In this document: positions 10,162 through 19,976 of the stretch, piece after piece
Position numbering within the stretch: the stretch's first letter is position 1
Layout: every line of letters begins with the position of its first letter
Assembly (NCBI RefSeq): GCF_050015995.1
Contig: NZ_JBNHEP010000067.1
Coordinates: 1 to 64,000, forward strand
Direction: 5' to 3'
DNA length: 64,000 bases
DNA from: Trichodesmium sp050015995
GTDB taxonomy: Bacteria; Cyanobacteriota; Cyanobacteriia; Cyanobacteriales; Microcoleaceae
Made by a program: the position numbers and the translations under genes
Notes under the pieces: model-generated
What the model saw: the letters and a program-made list of their open reading frames with translations, nothing else
Database searches by the model: none
Told to the model about the DNA's origin: nothing

Positions 10162-10297
10162 TTACCGAAAAATTCAGGTATAAAGCCTCTCCATTTATGG
10201 AGAAAAAAGAAAAAAATTTCTTTTAGGCAATCCTCTTCTTTATAAGAAGAGGTAATTATTAATTATTAATTATTAATTATTAATTATTAATTATTGA
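10162..10297 (-). repeat. Family B repeat element, minimal copy
   Basis: On the minus strand this copy has both conserved ends of family B: a TAATTATTAATTATTACCTC left end, and a right end of CTCC, AGAGGCTTTATACC and TTTCGGTAA. It lacks the GC-rich core found in the copies at 11611, 37126, 39556, 40191 and 45113. A five-unit ATTATTA microsatellite forms the left edge. It truncates the ABC ATPase pseudogene. Confidence 0.7.
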
Positions 10298-10506
10298 ACC
10301 CAGGTATATTTAACAACAATTAAATAAATTAACTGAAAAAAATTAAATACCAGCAAGGAAATTAATACTGCTACACAGAAAAGAGGTAAAGATTTTTGAG
10401 TATAATAATTTTACTTTTCGCCAAAAGCATCCCTAATAAATTTCCAAACAGCTCAAAAGTCGGGCAGTACTACGCCATTTATTTATCGAGTTTTCTTCTT
10501 CCTTAT

Positions 10507-11409
10507 TTAATTAATTATTTCTGAATTTGTGCCTCGTAATGTTAAACCTTTTGTTTTGCTTGTTTTGCTTGTTTTGCTTTTTGTCGATTGTTTTGTTCCC
10601 CCTCTAGAGAGATTTTTTTTACGTGCGGGTGGTTTTGGTGGTGGTGGTGGAGTAGCACTTTTAGCTGAAGGTCTGTTAGTACGAAATAGAACTCCATCAT
10701 GAGATTGTTCTAGTACCAACAAAGGTGTTGGTTTAGCTTTTTGATCCCAATCAATATGTACAATTCGACCTTGAATTGTAGGAGTCCAATTATCATGGTC
10801 ATCACTAGGACTAAGATAGGTTTCTAAACAATCAATTATTTGAATAATAGTTTGAGAAGTTGCCTGAGTTGGTAATTTTGTCAGTTTTATTGATACCCGA
10901 AATAATACTCTTTTTTTCATATCTTTACCGACTTCTCCGGTCTCATATTCCACTTCAAACATCGAATCAACTTGTCGCCCACTTGGATTGATTTTCTCTC
11001 CTGCTGCTACTGGAGTAGGGCGCAGTGCAACACTAATTTGTTGTTTAACTTTTACCTTAATTTGGTTAACAATAGCAAAGTGGAAAACTTCCTCTGCCAT
11101 CCGCATTCTTAAGTAGTCTAAGTTAAAATCTCTTGAATGGATTAGGTCAGGATTTTTTTCCATTTTCGCTATGGTCCCTAGAGCTAATTTATACTTTTGC
11201 TGGAGGTCTTTATTTCTAAATTCTTCTACACTAAGTTTCTTATTAAATTGCTTCATTTTTGCTTGGTGAAATATACCCAAAATAATCACCAATACTAAGA
11301 GTAATCCAGATGCACCCATCCAAATATATTCTCCTTTTGGCAAATTTGGTTCTGGTGCTGGGGAGGCTTGGGCTAACTTTGGTTCCACAAAAATAATTGG
11401 TGTTAACAT
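10507..11409 (-). CDS. Conserved cyanobacterial membrane-anchored protein of unknown function
   Basis: A 300-residue protein. The N-terminus resembles a signal sequence (about 1-15) and one strong transmembrane helix follows near residues 30-47 (MGASGLLLVLVIILGIF). A coiled-coil-like segment (about 52-85) and a soluble alpha/beta domain (about 100-235) come next. The C-terminal tail is rich in Pro, Lys, Ser and Thr (PPPPPKPP, then SKTSKTSKTK). I do not recognise a named family. The organisation suggests a membrane-tethered cytoplasmic protein with a basic disordered tail. The tail codons are repetitive, so its length may vary between strains. Confidence 0.7.
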   Translation of the reverse strand: MLTPIIFVEPKLAQASPAPEPNLPKGEYIWMGASGLLLVLVIILGIFHQAKMKQFNKKLSVEEFRNKDLQQKYKLALGTIAKMEKNPDLIHSRDFNLDYLRMRMAEEVFHFAIVNQIKVKVKQQISVALRPTPVAAGEKINPSGRQVDSMFEVEYETGEVGKDMKKRVLFRVSIKLTKLPTQATSQTIIQIIDCLETYLSPSDDHDNWTPTIQGRIVHIDWDQKAKPTPLLVLEQSHDGVLFRTNRPSAKSATPPPPPKPPARKKNLSRGGTKQSTKSKTSKTSKTKGLTLRGTNSEIIN

Positions 11410-11610
11410 AGGCTCTACAGAGAATTTAACAATGAATTTACAGGGATTTAAGGTAAAAATCTAGGAGTTAATATTTTCAGAATAAATTCCTGATATTTAT
11501 ACTTGTAGGTAGTTGAGGCTATTGATTGGCCTAAAAATTATAGGTTGTTGAAAATAACCACAGCTATAGGTACAATATACACTCTTAGATAAGTTGACTT
11601 GATGGCCTTT

Positions 11611-12152
11611 CATTAATTGATAATGGATAATTACCTCTGGTTAAAACCATCAGATTTAATATAAGGAAATATTATTTCTTCTCTTGGTCGATTGGATATG
11701 GCGTTTAGCGTTCCGCACAACGCGCGTTAACGCTACGCGACATGAAAAGCGTTAGCGTTAGCGAAGCTCCTCTGCGCATAGGCAGCTCCTCTGTTAGCGC
11801 AGCTCCTCCGGAGGAGGCAAGAGGCAGCTCCTCTGGACTCTTCGGGAAACCTCGCCATCCCATCCTACTCCATGCTCCGCTTTCCGAGCGCTGTCTTGGT
11901 CGATTGGATATGGCGTTTAGCGTTCCGCACAACGCGCGTTAACGCTGCGCGACATGAAAAGCGTTCGCGGCTCTGCAAAGAGCGGCAGACCTCCCCATCC
12001 CATCCTGACGGAATGCTCAGCTTTCCGAGCGCTGTCTTGGTCGATTGGAGGCTCGCGAGGAGACCTCGCCATCCCATCCTGACGGAATGCTGCGCTTTCC
12101 GACCGCTTTTTCTCCTTAAAAGGAGAGGCTTTATACCTTTATTTTTCGGTAA
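11611..12152 (+). repeat. Family B repeat element, long copy
   Basis: The element runs from TAATGGATAATTACCTCTGG to ATTTTTCGGTAA. The core is a mosaic of short GC-rich modules, including two copies of the stretch from GGTCGATTGGATATGG through TTTAGCGTTCCGCACAACG, plus several GAGCTCCTCTG-like pieces. Open frames inside it (near 11705-12159, both strands) are by-products of this mosaic and are not genes. The flanks 11410-11610 and 12153-12545 contain no gene I can see. Confidence 0.75.
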
Positions 12153-12545
12153 GATATAAATTGATTGTGTAATCCTAAATAAGTCCTACAGTCTCGTCAA
12201 AATTAATACCCTAAAAATTGTCAGAAGTTTTAAGCAAGTTAATCAAAAAACAAAGACTACTAATACTACTTAGCTCAAAATTAGTTGATAATTTAATAAC
12301 TATCATGTAAACTAGACCTGCATTAATTTGATTTGATCGTACAAAATTACCTGAGATATTTTCAATCTTTGAGCTACTATCTTATAATTTATAGATATAC
12401 TGCTTAACATAAGTTCAATAAAATATACAAATTTTCAAATATTTCTTGAAATATATAAATATTTATACAGAATAAAATCTAGTAAAGTTGTATTAATTAT
12501 CACTTGAGTTTAACTAAATATCCGAAATAATTCCTATTCCTAATT

Positions 12546-14582
12546 GTGGCCTACGAACCTCTCCATCATAAATATCGTCCTCAGACCTTCACAGACTTAG
12601 TGGGTCAAGACGCGATCGCCCAAACTCTCACTAATGCCATCCATACTCAACGAATTGCCCCAGCATATCTATTCACAGGACCCAGAGGCACAGGCAAAAC
12701 CTCCAGCGCTCGGATTTTTGCCAAATCTCTCAATTGTCTTTTCCATGACCATCCGACACCAACTCCCTGTGGCAGTTGTGATGTTTGTGTAGGAATTACA
12801 AAAGGGTCAACTCTGGACGTGATAGAAATTGATGCTGCCAGCAACACTGGTGTGGACAACATTAGGGAATTAATTGAAAGATCCCAATTTGCACCTGTGC
12901 AGTGTCGGTATAAAGTATATGTGATAGATGAAGTCCATATGTTGTCTGTGTCCGCCTTCAATGCTTTGCTCAAAACTTTGGAGGAGCCACCAGAGCGAGT
13001 GGTATTTATCCTGGCAACCACAGACCCTCAGAGGGTATTAGCAACTATTATCTCCCGTTGCCAACGTTTTGACTTTCGCAGAATTCCTTTGGAGGCAATG
13101 GTGAAGCACTTACATCATATTGCTACTACCGAAAAAATTGATATTACAACTGAAGCAATACAGATGGTAGGTCAAATTGCTCAAGGTGGGTTACGAGATG
13201 CAGAGAGTTTGCTAGATCAGTTGAGTTTGTTAGCGGGTGAAATTACAGTTGAACGAGTTTGGGATCTGGTGGGGGCGGTACCGGAACGAGATTTGATGGT
13301 ACTGCTAAAAGCGATCGCCTCTGATAATTCGACTCAGGTATTGGAATGTACTCGTCAAATTATGGATCGGGGTCGGGAACCAATTATTGTATTGCAAAAT
13401 TTGGCAGCATTTTACCGAGATTTATTAATAGCAAAAACTGCACCAACAAGTGAGAATTTAGTAGCGTTGACAAAACCTACTTGGGAAGAACTTTGTCAAT
13501 TTTCCCAAAAGTGGGAAATTAGCACTATTTTAGCTGGTCAAAAGCATTTACAAACATCGGAAGTACAAATTAAAAATACTACTCAACCTCGTTTATGGTT
13601 GGAGGTAACTTTATTAGGATTATTGCCTTCTGCATTGGCAACTTCAAGAGTAACAGTTGAAAATTTACCCCAACAACAAACAACTAGAGAAGTAAGTAAA
13701 AATATTCCGGTTCAAACTACACCAAAAACTTCACCGCAAGTAAAATCAAAACCATCTGTTTCTTTACCTCCAGAACCAAAAATATCGGAGGCAAAAGAAA
13801 TTCCTGCTGCATCAAAAAGCGAGGAAAATGTAGTTAGTTCTGAAGCGGTTAATATTAATCCTGAAGAACAGAATTTAGAGGAAATTTGGCAACGAGTACT
13901 TGCCGAGATTAAACCAAGTATTCAACCTTTATTTCGTGACCATGGAAAGTTAATATTTTTTGATAATCAGATTGCTCGTGTCAGCATGATTACTCAACCT
14001 TTACAAATAATGGCAAATCAGAGAATTGCTCCTATAGAAGCTGCTTTTGAAAAAGTTTTGAATAAGCAAATCAAGGTAAAAATAGAGCTTGATAATCCTA
14101 GAAATAATAATTCTCCCCAAAATAGAAATACAAATTTTACAAATTCCACTAGAAAATACAATCAACAAACTCAACCTGATAGAGAACAAGAAACTTCTAA
14201 TTCTGATGATGAAATTCCAGAAGATGAACCAGAAATTTCCCCACCATCCGCTCCGATAAACTCCCAGAAAGAAAACAAAATTATTCCACAGGTTCCTGTG
14301 TCTAAACCACAGTTGAATGATGTGGTGGAACAGGAAAAATATTCTGAAAGAGAAGGAAAGACTGTGGCGATCGCTACTCGTCGTATAGTTGATTTTTTTC
14401 AGGGAGAAATAGTAGATATAGAATTAATTAAATCGGCAGATAAAACTGATTTACCTGCAACATCTGAGTCTTTAGATTTATCTATTAATTCTCATATTTT
14501 TGAGTCTGAAAATAGTAATCTTGGTATAGATGAACCAGAAGAAAATGAAGAGATTGAGTTGGATGATGATGTTGAATTTTAA
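12546..14582 (+). CDS. dnaX: DNA polymerase III subunit gamma/tau
   Basis: DnaX is the clamp-loader ATPase subunit of the replicative polymerase. The 678-residue product starts at a GTG. It has Walker A GPRGTGKT (residues 45-52), a zinc module (Cys64, 75, 78, 81), the DExH-like VIDEVH (126-131) and the sensor motif SRCQ near 170. Domains I-III fill about 1-370. A long Pro/Ser/Glu-rich linker follows, then a cyanobacterial tau-type domain (about 445-525) and an acidic C-terminus. Some cyanobacterial dnaX genes carry an intein in the ATPase domain; none is present here. No clear Shine-Dalgarno is seen, but the alignment of MAYEPLHHKYRP with the family fixes the start. Confidence 0.97.
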   Translation: MAYEPLHHKYRPQTFTDLVGQDAIAQTLTNAIHTQRIAPAYLFTGPRGTGKTSSARIFAKSLNCLFHDHPTPTPCGSCDVCVGITKGSTLDVIEIDAASNTGVDNIRELIERSQFAPVQCRYKVYVIDEVHMLSVSAFNALLKTLEEPPERVVFILATTDPQRVLATIISRCQRFDFRRIPLEAMVKHLHHIATTEKIDITTEAIQMVGQIAQGGLRDAESLLDQLSLLAGEITVERVWDLVGAVPERDLMVLLKAIASDNSTQVLECTRQIMDRGREPIIVLQNLAAFYRDLLIAKTAPTSENLVALTKPTWEELCQFSQKWEISTILAGQKHLQTSEVQIKNTTQPRLWLEVTLLGLLPSALATSRVTVENLPQQQTTREVSKNIPVQTTPKTSPQVKSKPSVSLPPEPKISEAKEIPAASKSEENVVSSEAVNINPEEQNLEEIWQRVLAEIKPSIQPLFRDHGKLIFFDNQIARVSMITQPLQIMANQRIAPIEAAFEKVLNKQIKVKIELDNPRNNNSPQNRNTNFTNSTRKYNQQTQPDREQETSNSDDEIPEDEPEISPPSAPINSQKENKIIPQVPVSKPQLNDVVEQEKYSEREGKTVAIATRRIVDFFQGEIVDIELIKSADKTDLPATSESLDLSINSHIFESENSNLGIDEPEENEEIELDDDVEF

Positions 14583-14611
14583 CTAGCTATCAGCTTTTAG
14601 TCGCAAACTGG

Positions 14612-14743
14612 TAGTAGAATGACACAGCTAATTTTGTGTGTTAGATTTTCGGGCGGATTTATTTGATCTGATGTTTAAATTCGTTAATTTAATCTGGAAC
14701 CCGCCCCTACTATTGCACCATTTTAGATGTGTAAGTCCAGTAT
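14612..14743. repeat. IS630-type MITE, family F, copy 1
   Basis: The terminal inverted repeats are TAGTAGAATGACACAGCTAA on the left and, as the inverse of the right end, TACTGGACTTACACATCTAA. They match the ends of the elements at 30808, 37529 and 62648 and the sequence upstream of the IS630 transposase at 62911. The interior has no coding capacity. It sits just after the dnaX stop. The rest of 14583-14929 is AT-rich and holds nothing recognisable. Confidence 0.65.
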
Positions 14744-14929
14744 ACTTTTATTCTAACTCATTTTCTTCCTAAATTCTCTTAGCATTTTACTGCTGCCAAT
14801 TGTGAATGCCTGGTTAATTAAATTAGGAATTAACTCTTACAAAATATGATTGGGTAAAATGATTTTTTTCTATTTTTTCCATTAATATAAATGCTTTATA
14901 CCTTAATTATTTGGCAACCATTTCAGTTA

Positions 14930-15358
14930 TCAGTTAATAGACTGGCTCATTCCTGTTTCTAATATTTTTAATAAAGCATCTACATTCTGACCTAATTGCT
15001 CAAAACAATTAGGTGGAGATATTTCTGGTTGAAAATAAACTAATTTAATTTGACCATCACCAATAGCAATCATTAATACTTCTAATTCTGGTTTATAACC
15101 ATCTATCAAACCTAAAATTTCCTGAATTTTACCATCAACATTACGGTTTAATGTTTCTATAGCTGCTTTTGAACAATAAACAAATTTTGGTGTTTCTTTT
15201 AAATCAATTCCAATTGTTTCATCAGTTTCTCCCTTTTCTAAATTTAGCCCCCATGCTAAAGCAGCTAATTCTTTTTGATTAGCTTTCACAAATTTATCTA
15301 ACTGATGTTGCCAATTATTTTTATTTTGATTTGTTGGATTGTTATTAAATTCCATCAT
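14930..15358 (-). CDS. ccmS: Probable beta-carboxysome assembly chaperone CcmS
   Basis: A 142-residue soluble protein with the conserved cyanobacterial pattern KFVKANQKELAALAWGL, then KFVYCSKAAIE, and later a PELEVLMIAIGDGQIKLVYF strand. From memory this matches the family now named CcmS, a chaperone reported to act in beta-carboxysome assembly. The first residues are Asn-rich. Two Met codons are possible starts (15358 and 15355). No other carboxysome gene lies in the window, so the assignment rests on sequence only. If it is wrong, it is a conserved cyanobacterial hypothetical protein. Confidence 0.6.
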   Translation of the reverse strand: MMEFNNNPTNQNKNNWQHQLDKFVKANQKELAALAWGLNLEKGETDETIGIDLKETPKFVYCSKAAIETLNRNVDGKIQEILGLIDGYKPELEVLMIAIGDGQIKLVYFQPEISPPNCFEQLGQNVDALLKILETGMSQSIN

Positions 15359-15659
15359 AATTTATATCTAAAGTTAACCAGTGTTTAAGATAAGACTGTA
15401 ATCAAACACTAAACATAAAATGCTATACCTGTTTAGATACTGTTTGTAGTTGCGCTTTAGCGCCGAGAAAAATCTGTTTAGTTAGAAGTAGGAACGAATG
15501 GCTATTTACCCCTATATTCTTGCTATTACTAAATTTAACAGTTTGAGAATATCCTAGAAGTAATGGCGACCTATTATAACTATTAGCTTTATAAGCTAAA
15601 GCTAGATTTGAGGAAAAAAATATCTTATAAATAGCCTCGAAGCTACTACTTATAAAATT

Positions 15660-17450
15660 CTAACTTACTAATCTTAAACCAGATTGTACCCGCCATAAAC
15701 TACCATAAATTCCTGATTTTTCTAATAGTTCCTCATGGCGACCAAATTCTACTATTTTGCCGTATTCCATGACATAAATACAATCGGAATTTCTGATTGT
15801 AGAAAGACGGTGAGCAATAGCAATAGTTGTCCGATTTTGAGTGATTTTTTCTAAAGACTTTTGAATAGCTGCTTCAGTTTCATTATCCACTGCTGAAGTT
15901 GCCTCATCAAGTATCAGAATAGGAGGATTTTTTAACACTGCTCTAGCAATAGCAATTCGTTGTCTTTGACCTCCTGATAATTTCTGTCCTCTTTCCCCAA
16001 CAATAGTGTCGTAACCCTGGGGTAATTTATTAATAAAATCATCTGCTTCAGCAATTTTAGCTGCTGCAATAATCTCTGGCAAAGTTGCATCAAAAGAACC
16101 ATAACTAATATTTTCTGCCACAGTTCCATGAAATAAAAATACATCCTGACTAACTAAACCTATTGCCCGCCGTAAATCTTGTAAATTAATTTGATTTATT
16201 TCAATTCCATCCAGAGTTATTTTGCCTGACTGAGCTTCATAAAACCTCAGTAATAATTTGACTATCGTACTTTTTCCAGAACCTGTTGAACCGACAATTC
16301 CAATAGTTTTTCCTGCTGGAATTTTCAGGGAAATATTTTGCACGACTGGAAAATTTTCCTGATAGGCAAAAGTAACATTTTCTAACTCTAATTCTCCCTT
16401 AACCGACTCAACAGATAAAGGTTTATCTCCCGGATGAATAGTAATCGGAGTATCCAATAAATTCATCACCCGATTCGTAGAAGCCATACTTCTTTGATAT
16501 AAATCAAGAGTTTGTCCTAAACGAGTTAAAGGCCATAATAATCGTTGAGTTAAAAATACCATAACACTATAAGTACCTACGGCTAATCTACCAGCAACTG
16601 CTTCTAATCCACCTAATAATAAAGTTGCCACAAAACCGATAAAAATTATAATTCTAATTAGAGGTACAAAAGCAGCAGAAAAAGTTATAGCTCTTCTATT
16701 ACTGGTTTTATAAGCTTCACTTTCTCTAGTAATTCTTCCTACTTCATAATTTTCTGCTGTAAAGCTTTTTATTGTAGTAATTCCTGAGAGATTATTAGAT
16801 AATTGCCCACTTAATAAACTGACTGTTTCTCGAACTTCAGCATAACGAGGAGCCAGAAATTTTTGAAACCAAATTGAACCCCAAATAATAAACGGCATTG
16901 GTAATACTGCCCACCAAGCGACACTAGGAGCTAAAACAAAAAAAGCACCACCAATAATTATCACTGTTACTGTTACTTGAATTATTTCATTTGCCCCTAC
17001 ATCCAAGAATCTTTCTAGCTGATTAATATCATCATTTAAAATTGCCATTAAATTTCCTGTACTACGTTCTTCAAAATAGGCTAATTCTAAATCTTGTAAA
17101 TGAGTATAAGTTTCAATGCGTAGATCGTGCTGAATATTCTGAGCTAAATTCCGCCAAATTCGCTCATAAGCATATTGAAAAATTGATTCTAATCCCCAAA
17201 CAATTAAACTAAGAAATGTCAAAGCCAAAAGTTGCCCAAAAATATCTTTGATTCCCCATTGAGCAATTAGAGAATCTTCTTGTTTGACAACAACATCCAC
17301 TGCAGCACCAATTAAAACTGGAGGTGCTAGGTCAAAAATCTTATTTAAAATTGAACAGATAACCGCTTGCCAAATTTGAGTCTTATAACTACTTCCATAG
17401 TTAAGCAAACGGAGAAAAGGATGTTTTGGTTTAAATATTTTTTCTGACAA
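15660..17450 (-). CDS. ABC exporter, fused permease and ATPase (MsbA-like)
   Basis: A 596-residue half-transporter. The membrane domain (about 20-320) has six predicted helices. The ATPase domain has Walker A GSTGSGKST, Q-loop ...LVSQDVFLF, signature LSGGQRQR, Walker B ILILDEATSAVDNE and the switch His in IAIAHRLST. The family works as a dimer and exports lipids, peptides or drugs; the substrate cannot be told from sequence. It is transcribed towards the CcmS-like gene, with 301 bp of AT-rich spacer between them that holds no feature. The 410-bp spacer upstream (17451-17860) also shows no gene. Confidence 0.95.
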   Translation of the reverse strand: MSEKIFKPKHPFLRLLNYGSSYKTQIWQAVICSILNKIFDLAPPVLIGAAVDVVVKQEDSLIAQWGIKDIFGQLLALTFLSLIVWGLESIFQYAYERIWRNLAQNIQHDLRIETYTHLQDLELAYFEERSTGNLMAILNDDINQLERFLDVGANEIIQVTVTVIIIGGAFFVLAPSVAWWAVLPMPFIIWGSIWFQKFLAPRYAEVRETVSLLSGQLSNNLSGITTIKSFTAENYEVGRITRESEAYKTSNRRAITFSAAFVPLIRIIIFIGFVATLLLGGLEAVAGRLAVGTYSVMVFLTQRLLWPLTRLGQTLDLYQRSMASTNRVMNLLDTPITIHPGDKPLSVESVKGELELENVTFAYQENFPVVQNISLKIPAGKTIGIVGSTGSGKSTIVKLLLRFYEAQSGKITLDGIEINQINLQDLRRAIGLVSQDVFLFHGTVAENISYGSFDATLPEIIAAAKIAEADDFINKLPQGYDTIVGERGQKLSGGQRQRIAIARAVLKNPPILILDEATSAVDNETEAAIQKSLEKITQNRTTIAIAHRLSTIRNSDCIYVMEYGKIVEFGRHEELLEKSGIYGSLWRVQSGLRLVS

Positions 17451-17860
17451 TGTAATCCCCTGATAAAATTTTTCCGAAAATACTCCAAATATTCTAACAT
17501 AGTTGCTAGTATAGCACTACAAAAAAGTGTTAGGACATTAATAAAATTAAAATCATTCACAACCAATAGTTTTGACTTGAGCTGTTTCGCTATGTGACAT
17601 GAAAAATACAGTTCCGACCTAGGAAGCTAGCTGTTTGCAGAGTATTCCAGCACGGAAATGCTTAAAGCATAAGTATAATGGATATCTCAAGATAATCAGT
17701 CTAGAGCAATCGTGAAAAATCCTTAAATCTAGAAAAATTATGAAACTATTAGTAAGCATTCAGCTATTAGTGGTCAACTCTCAGCAATAAGACCCTGCTC
17801 TTAAGGCTATACTTTATAAATATCTTTATTTAACATAAAACTTGATCAAACAAAGAAGTT

Positions 17861-18580
17861 ATGTGTTTGCCATTAAATAGATTTTTGTCTTCTTCTTCCT
17901 TCTTCCTTCTTCCTTCCTTCTTCCTTCTTTCTTCTTCCTTCTTCACTAGCTTTAGTAGTTGGAACTCTAATTTATCTAATTCTAGCCAGAGTATGCTTAC
18001 TATACAAGCTCAAGGTTTTCTCGATAACCGTCCCGACTTTTTTGACAAAGGACGACTCCAAATGGAGCAAGAAATAAAACAACTAGAACAACAAAATCCT
18101 CAGCCAATATTAACAATTGAATCAGGAGAAATACAGTGGCAAAATATTATTTTTAAAGAAGGTGGTTTCTCAATCTGGATGCCTGCTGGAACTATGACTG
18201 AAGAGACAGAAATCATTGAAACTGAGAAGGGAAAAATTAAATTTAAAGTATTTGCCAGTCATCCAGCATCAGCAAGATTTGTAGTGGCTTATTCTGATAT
18301 TTTAAACAGTCAACAATTAGCCAATAAACAAAATATATTGCCCAAGTTTCAAAAGAAAATTGTTAATGTAACAGGTTTTGAATTGAGTAGCGATCGCTCC
18401 TATAATTTAGGAGATATTCCAGGTAGAGAATTCGTCTTGAAAAATGACGCTGAAACTATTACATTCCGAATCTATTTAGTAGGTCAACGGTTACATATTA
18501 TCGGTGCAAGTGAAACAGCAAAAAATAATCAAATAGCTGGAGCAGTAGTAACTTTTCTAGATTCATTTAAGCTAAATTAA
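17861..18580 (+). CDS. Conserved secreted protein with microsatellite-encoded leader
   Basis: A 239-residue protein. The mature part (from about residue 45) contains a conserved cyanobacterial exported domain with GEIQWQNIIFKEGGFSIWMP near its start and GDIPGREFVLKN later. I cannot name a function for it. The first 35 residues are encoded by a CTTCTTCCTTC-type microsatellite and read as alternating Ser, Phe and Leu (SSSFFLLPSFFLLSSS). That stretch is hydrophobic enough to act as a signal peptide. The true start could differ if the repeat has expanded. The antiporter gene follows 118 bp downstream. Confidence 0.75.
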   Translation: MCLPLNRFLSSSSFFLLPSFFLLSSSFFTSFSSWNSNLSNSSQSMLTIQAQGFLDNRPDFFDKGRLQMEQEIKQLEQQNPQPILTIESGEIQWQNIIFKEGGFSIWMPAGTMTEETEIIETEKGKIKFKVFASHPASARFVVAYSDILNSQQLANKQNILPKFQKKIVNVTGFELSSDRSYNLGDIPGREFVLKNDAETITFRIYLVGQRLHIIGASETAKNNQIAGAVVTFLDSFKLN

Positions 18581-18698
18581 AATTATTGTCATGTTTGAAC
18601 TGTTATCTTTTCCCTCAAATATTTAATTTTCTGTTCTCAACTCAAAAAGCACCATTTTCATGTAAGTTAAAAGAAAAAAAATATACCTTTTTAAGTTG

Positions 18699-19919
18699 AT
18701 GATTCCAGTAGAACAATTATTTATAGTGGCAGGGGTGCTTTTGCTAGCTGGTATTATTGCCAGTAAAGCGGCTAATAAGTTAGGAGTCCCAGCTTTACTA
18801 TTATTCCTTTTAGTGGGAATGGTAGCAGGTTCAGAAGGCATTGGTGGTATTGAATTTGATAATCCAATGCAAGCAAAATTGATAGGAGATTTAGCACTCA
18901 CTTTAATACTATTTGCTGGGGGACTAGATACAAAATGGACTCAAATTAGACCTGTTCTCTGGAAAGGTCTAACACTTTCAACTGTTGGTGTAGGGATTAC
19001 TGCCTTACTTTTAGGCTCATTTGCCTGGTTTATGCTTGGGTCTTTTACCAACTTCAATATTGGCCCAAAAGGTATTACTTGGTCAGAGGGACTATTGTTA
19101 GGAGCAATTATGTCCTCGACTGATGCTGCAGCAGTTTTTTCTGTACTCAAAACTAGCAATTTAGGACTCAAGGGAGACCTACAACCATTACTAGAACTAG
19201 AATCAGGGAGTAATGACCCAATGGCAGTTTTGTTAACTGTTCAAATAGTCGAAATTTTATCCACTGGTGATACTTCCATCATTAAATTATTGATTTCACT
19301 ATTCTTGCAAATAGGAGTTGGTGGAGCATTTGGTTATGGTATGGGGCGTGCCATAGTATGGGTGGTAAATCATTTGCGCTTGAATTCCCAAGGTCTCTAC
19401 CCAGTTGCAACCCTCGCAATGGCAATGCTGACATACGGGATTACAGATTTATTTGGTGGTAATGGTTTCCTAGCAGTTTATATTGCCGGAGTTGTGATGG
19501 GAAATTTCCGCTTTATTTACTCAGAAACTATTCGTAGTTTTCACGATGGTTTATCTTGGTTAATGCAAATTGTGATCTTCCTAACTTTAGGATTATTAGT
19601 ATTTCCTTCCCGTCTCTTACCTGTAGCTAGTGTTGCTATAGTAATTGCGATATTTCTCATATTTATTGCTCGTCCTGTTAGTGTATTTATTTGTTTAGCT
19701 TTCAGTGGCTATCGTTTACGAGAAAAATTATTTATTTCGTGGGTAGGGTTACGGGGTTCTGTGCCAATTATTCTGGCAACATTTCCTGTAACTTCTGGTA
19801 TTTCAGGTGGACGTAGTATTTTTAACGTTGTATTTTTTATTGTGCTAACTTCAGTTCTAGTTCAAGGTCTGACTTTAGCTCCTGCTGCTCGATGGTTAGG
19901 TTTAGTAGAATCAAATTAG
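18699..19919 (+). CDS. NhaP-type sodium or potassium/proton antiporter
   Basis: A 406-residue membrane protein of the CPA1 family, most like NhaP2/CvrA. About 12 transmembrane helices are visible. The family ion-binding region is present as SSTDAAAVFSVL near 148, followed by ELESGSNDPMAVLLT, which carries the Asp pair of the NhaP ND motif. The C-terminal RCK-type regulatory domain of Escherichia coli NhaP2 is absent and the protein ends after the last helix. A TTG at 18696 precedes the ATG; the ATG at 18699 is preferred. Likely role: monovalent cation and pH homeostasis. Confidence 0.92.
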   Translation: MIPVEQLFIVAGVLLLAGIIASKAANKLGVPALLLFLLVGMVAGSEGIGGIEFDNPMQAKLIGDLALTLILFAGGLDTKWTQIRPVLWKGLTLSTVGVGITALLLGSFAWFMLGSFTNFNIGPKGITWSEGLLLGAIMSSTDAAAVFSVLKTSNLGLKGDLQPLLELESGSNDPMAVLLTVQIVEILSTGDTSIIKLLISLFLQIGVGGAFGYGMGRAIVWVVNHLRLNSQGLYPVATLAMAMLTYGITDLFGGNGFLAVYIAGVVMGNFRFIYSETIRSFHDGLSWLMQIVIFLTLGLLVFPSRLLPVASVAIVIAIFLIFIARPVSVFICLAFSGYRLREKLFISWVGLRGSVPIILATFPVTSGISGGRSIFNVVFFIVLTSVLVQGLTLAPAARWLGLVESN

Positions 19920-19976
19920 ATTTCCAAATACATTAGTAATTTCAACGGATTTATTTCACTAATATTCACAAGAAAA

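Noticed and set aside
11705..12159. Several overlapping ORFs of 66-95 codons on both strands
   Set aside because: They all lie in the GC-rich core of a family B repeat. The proteins are low-complexity by-products and differ at every copy.
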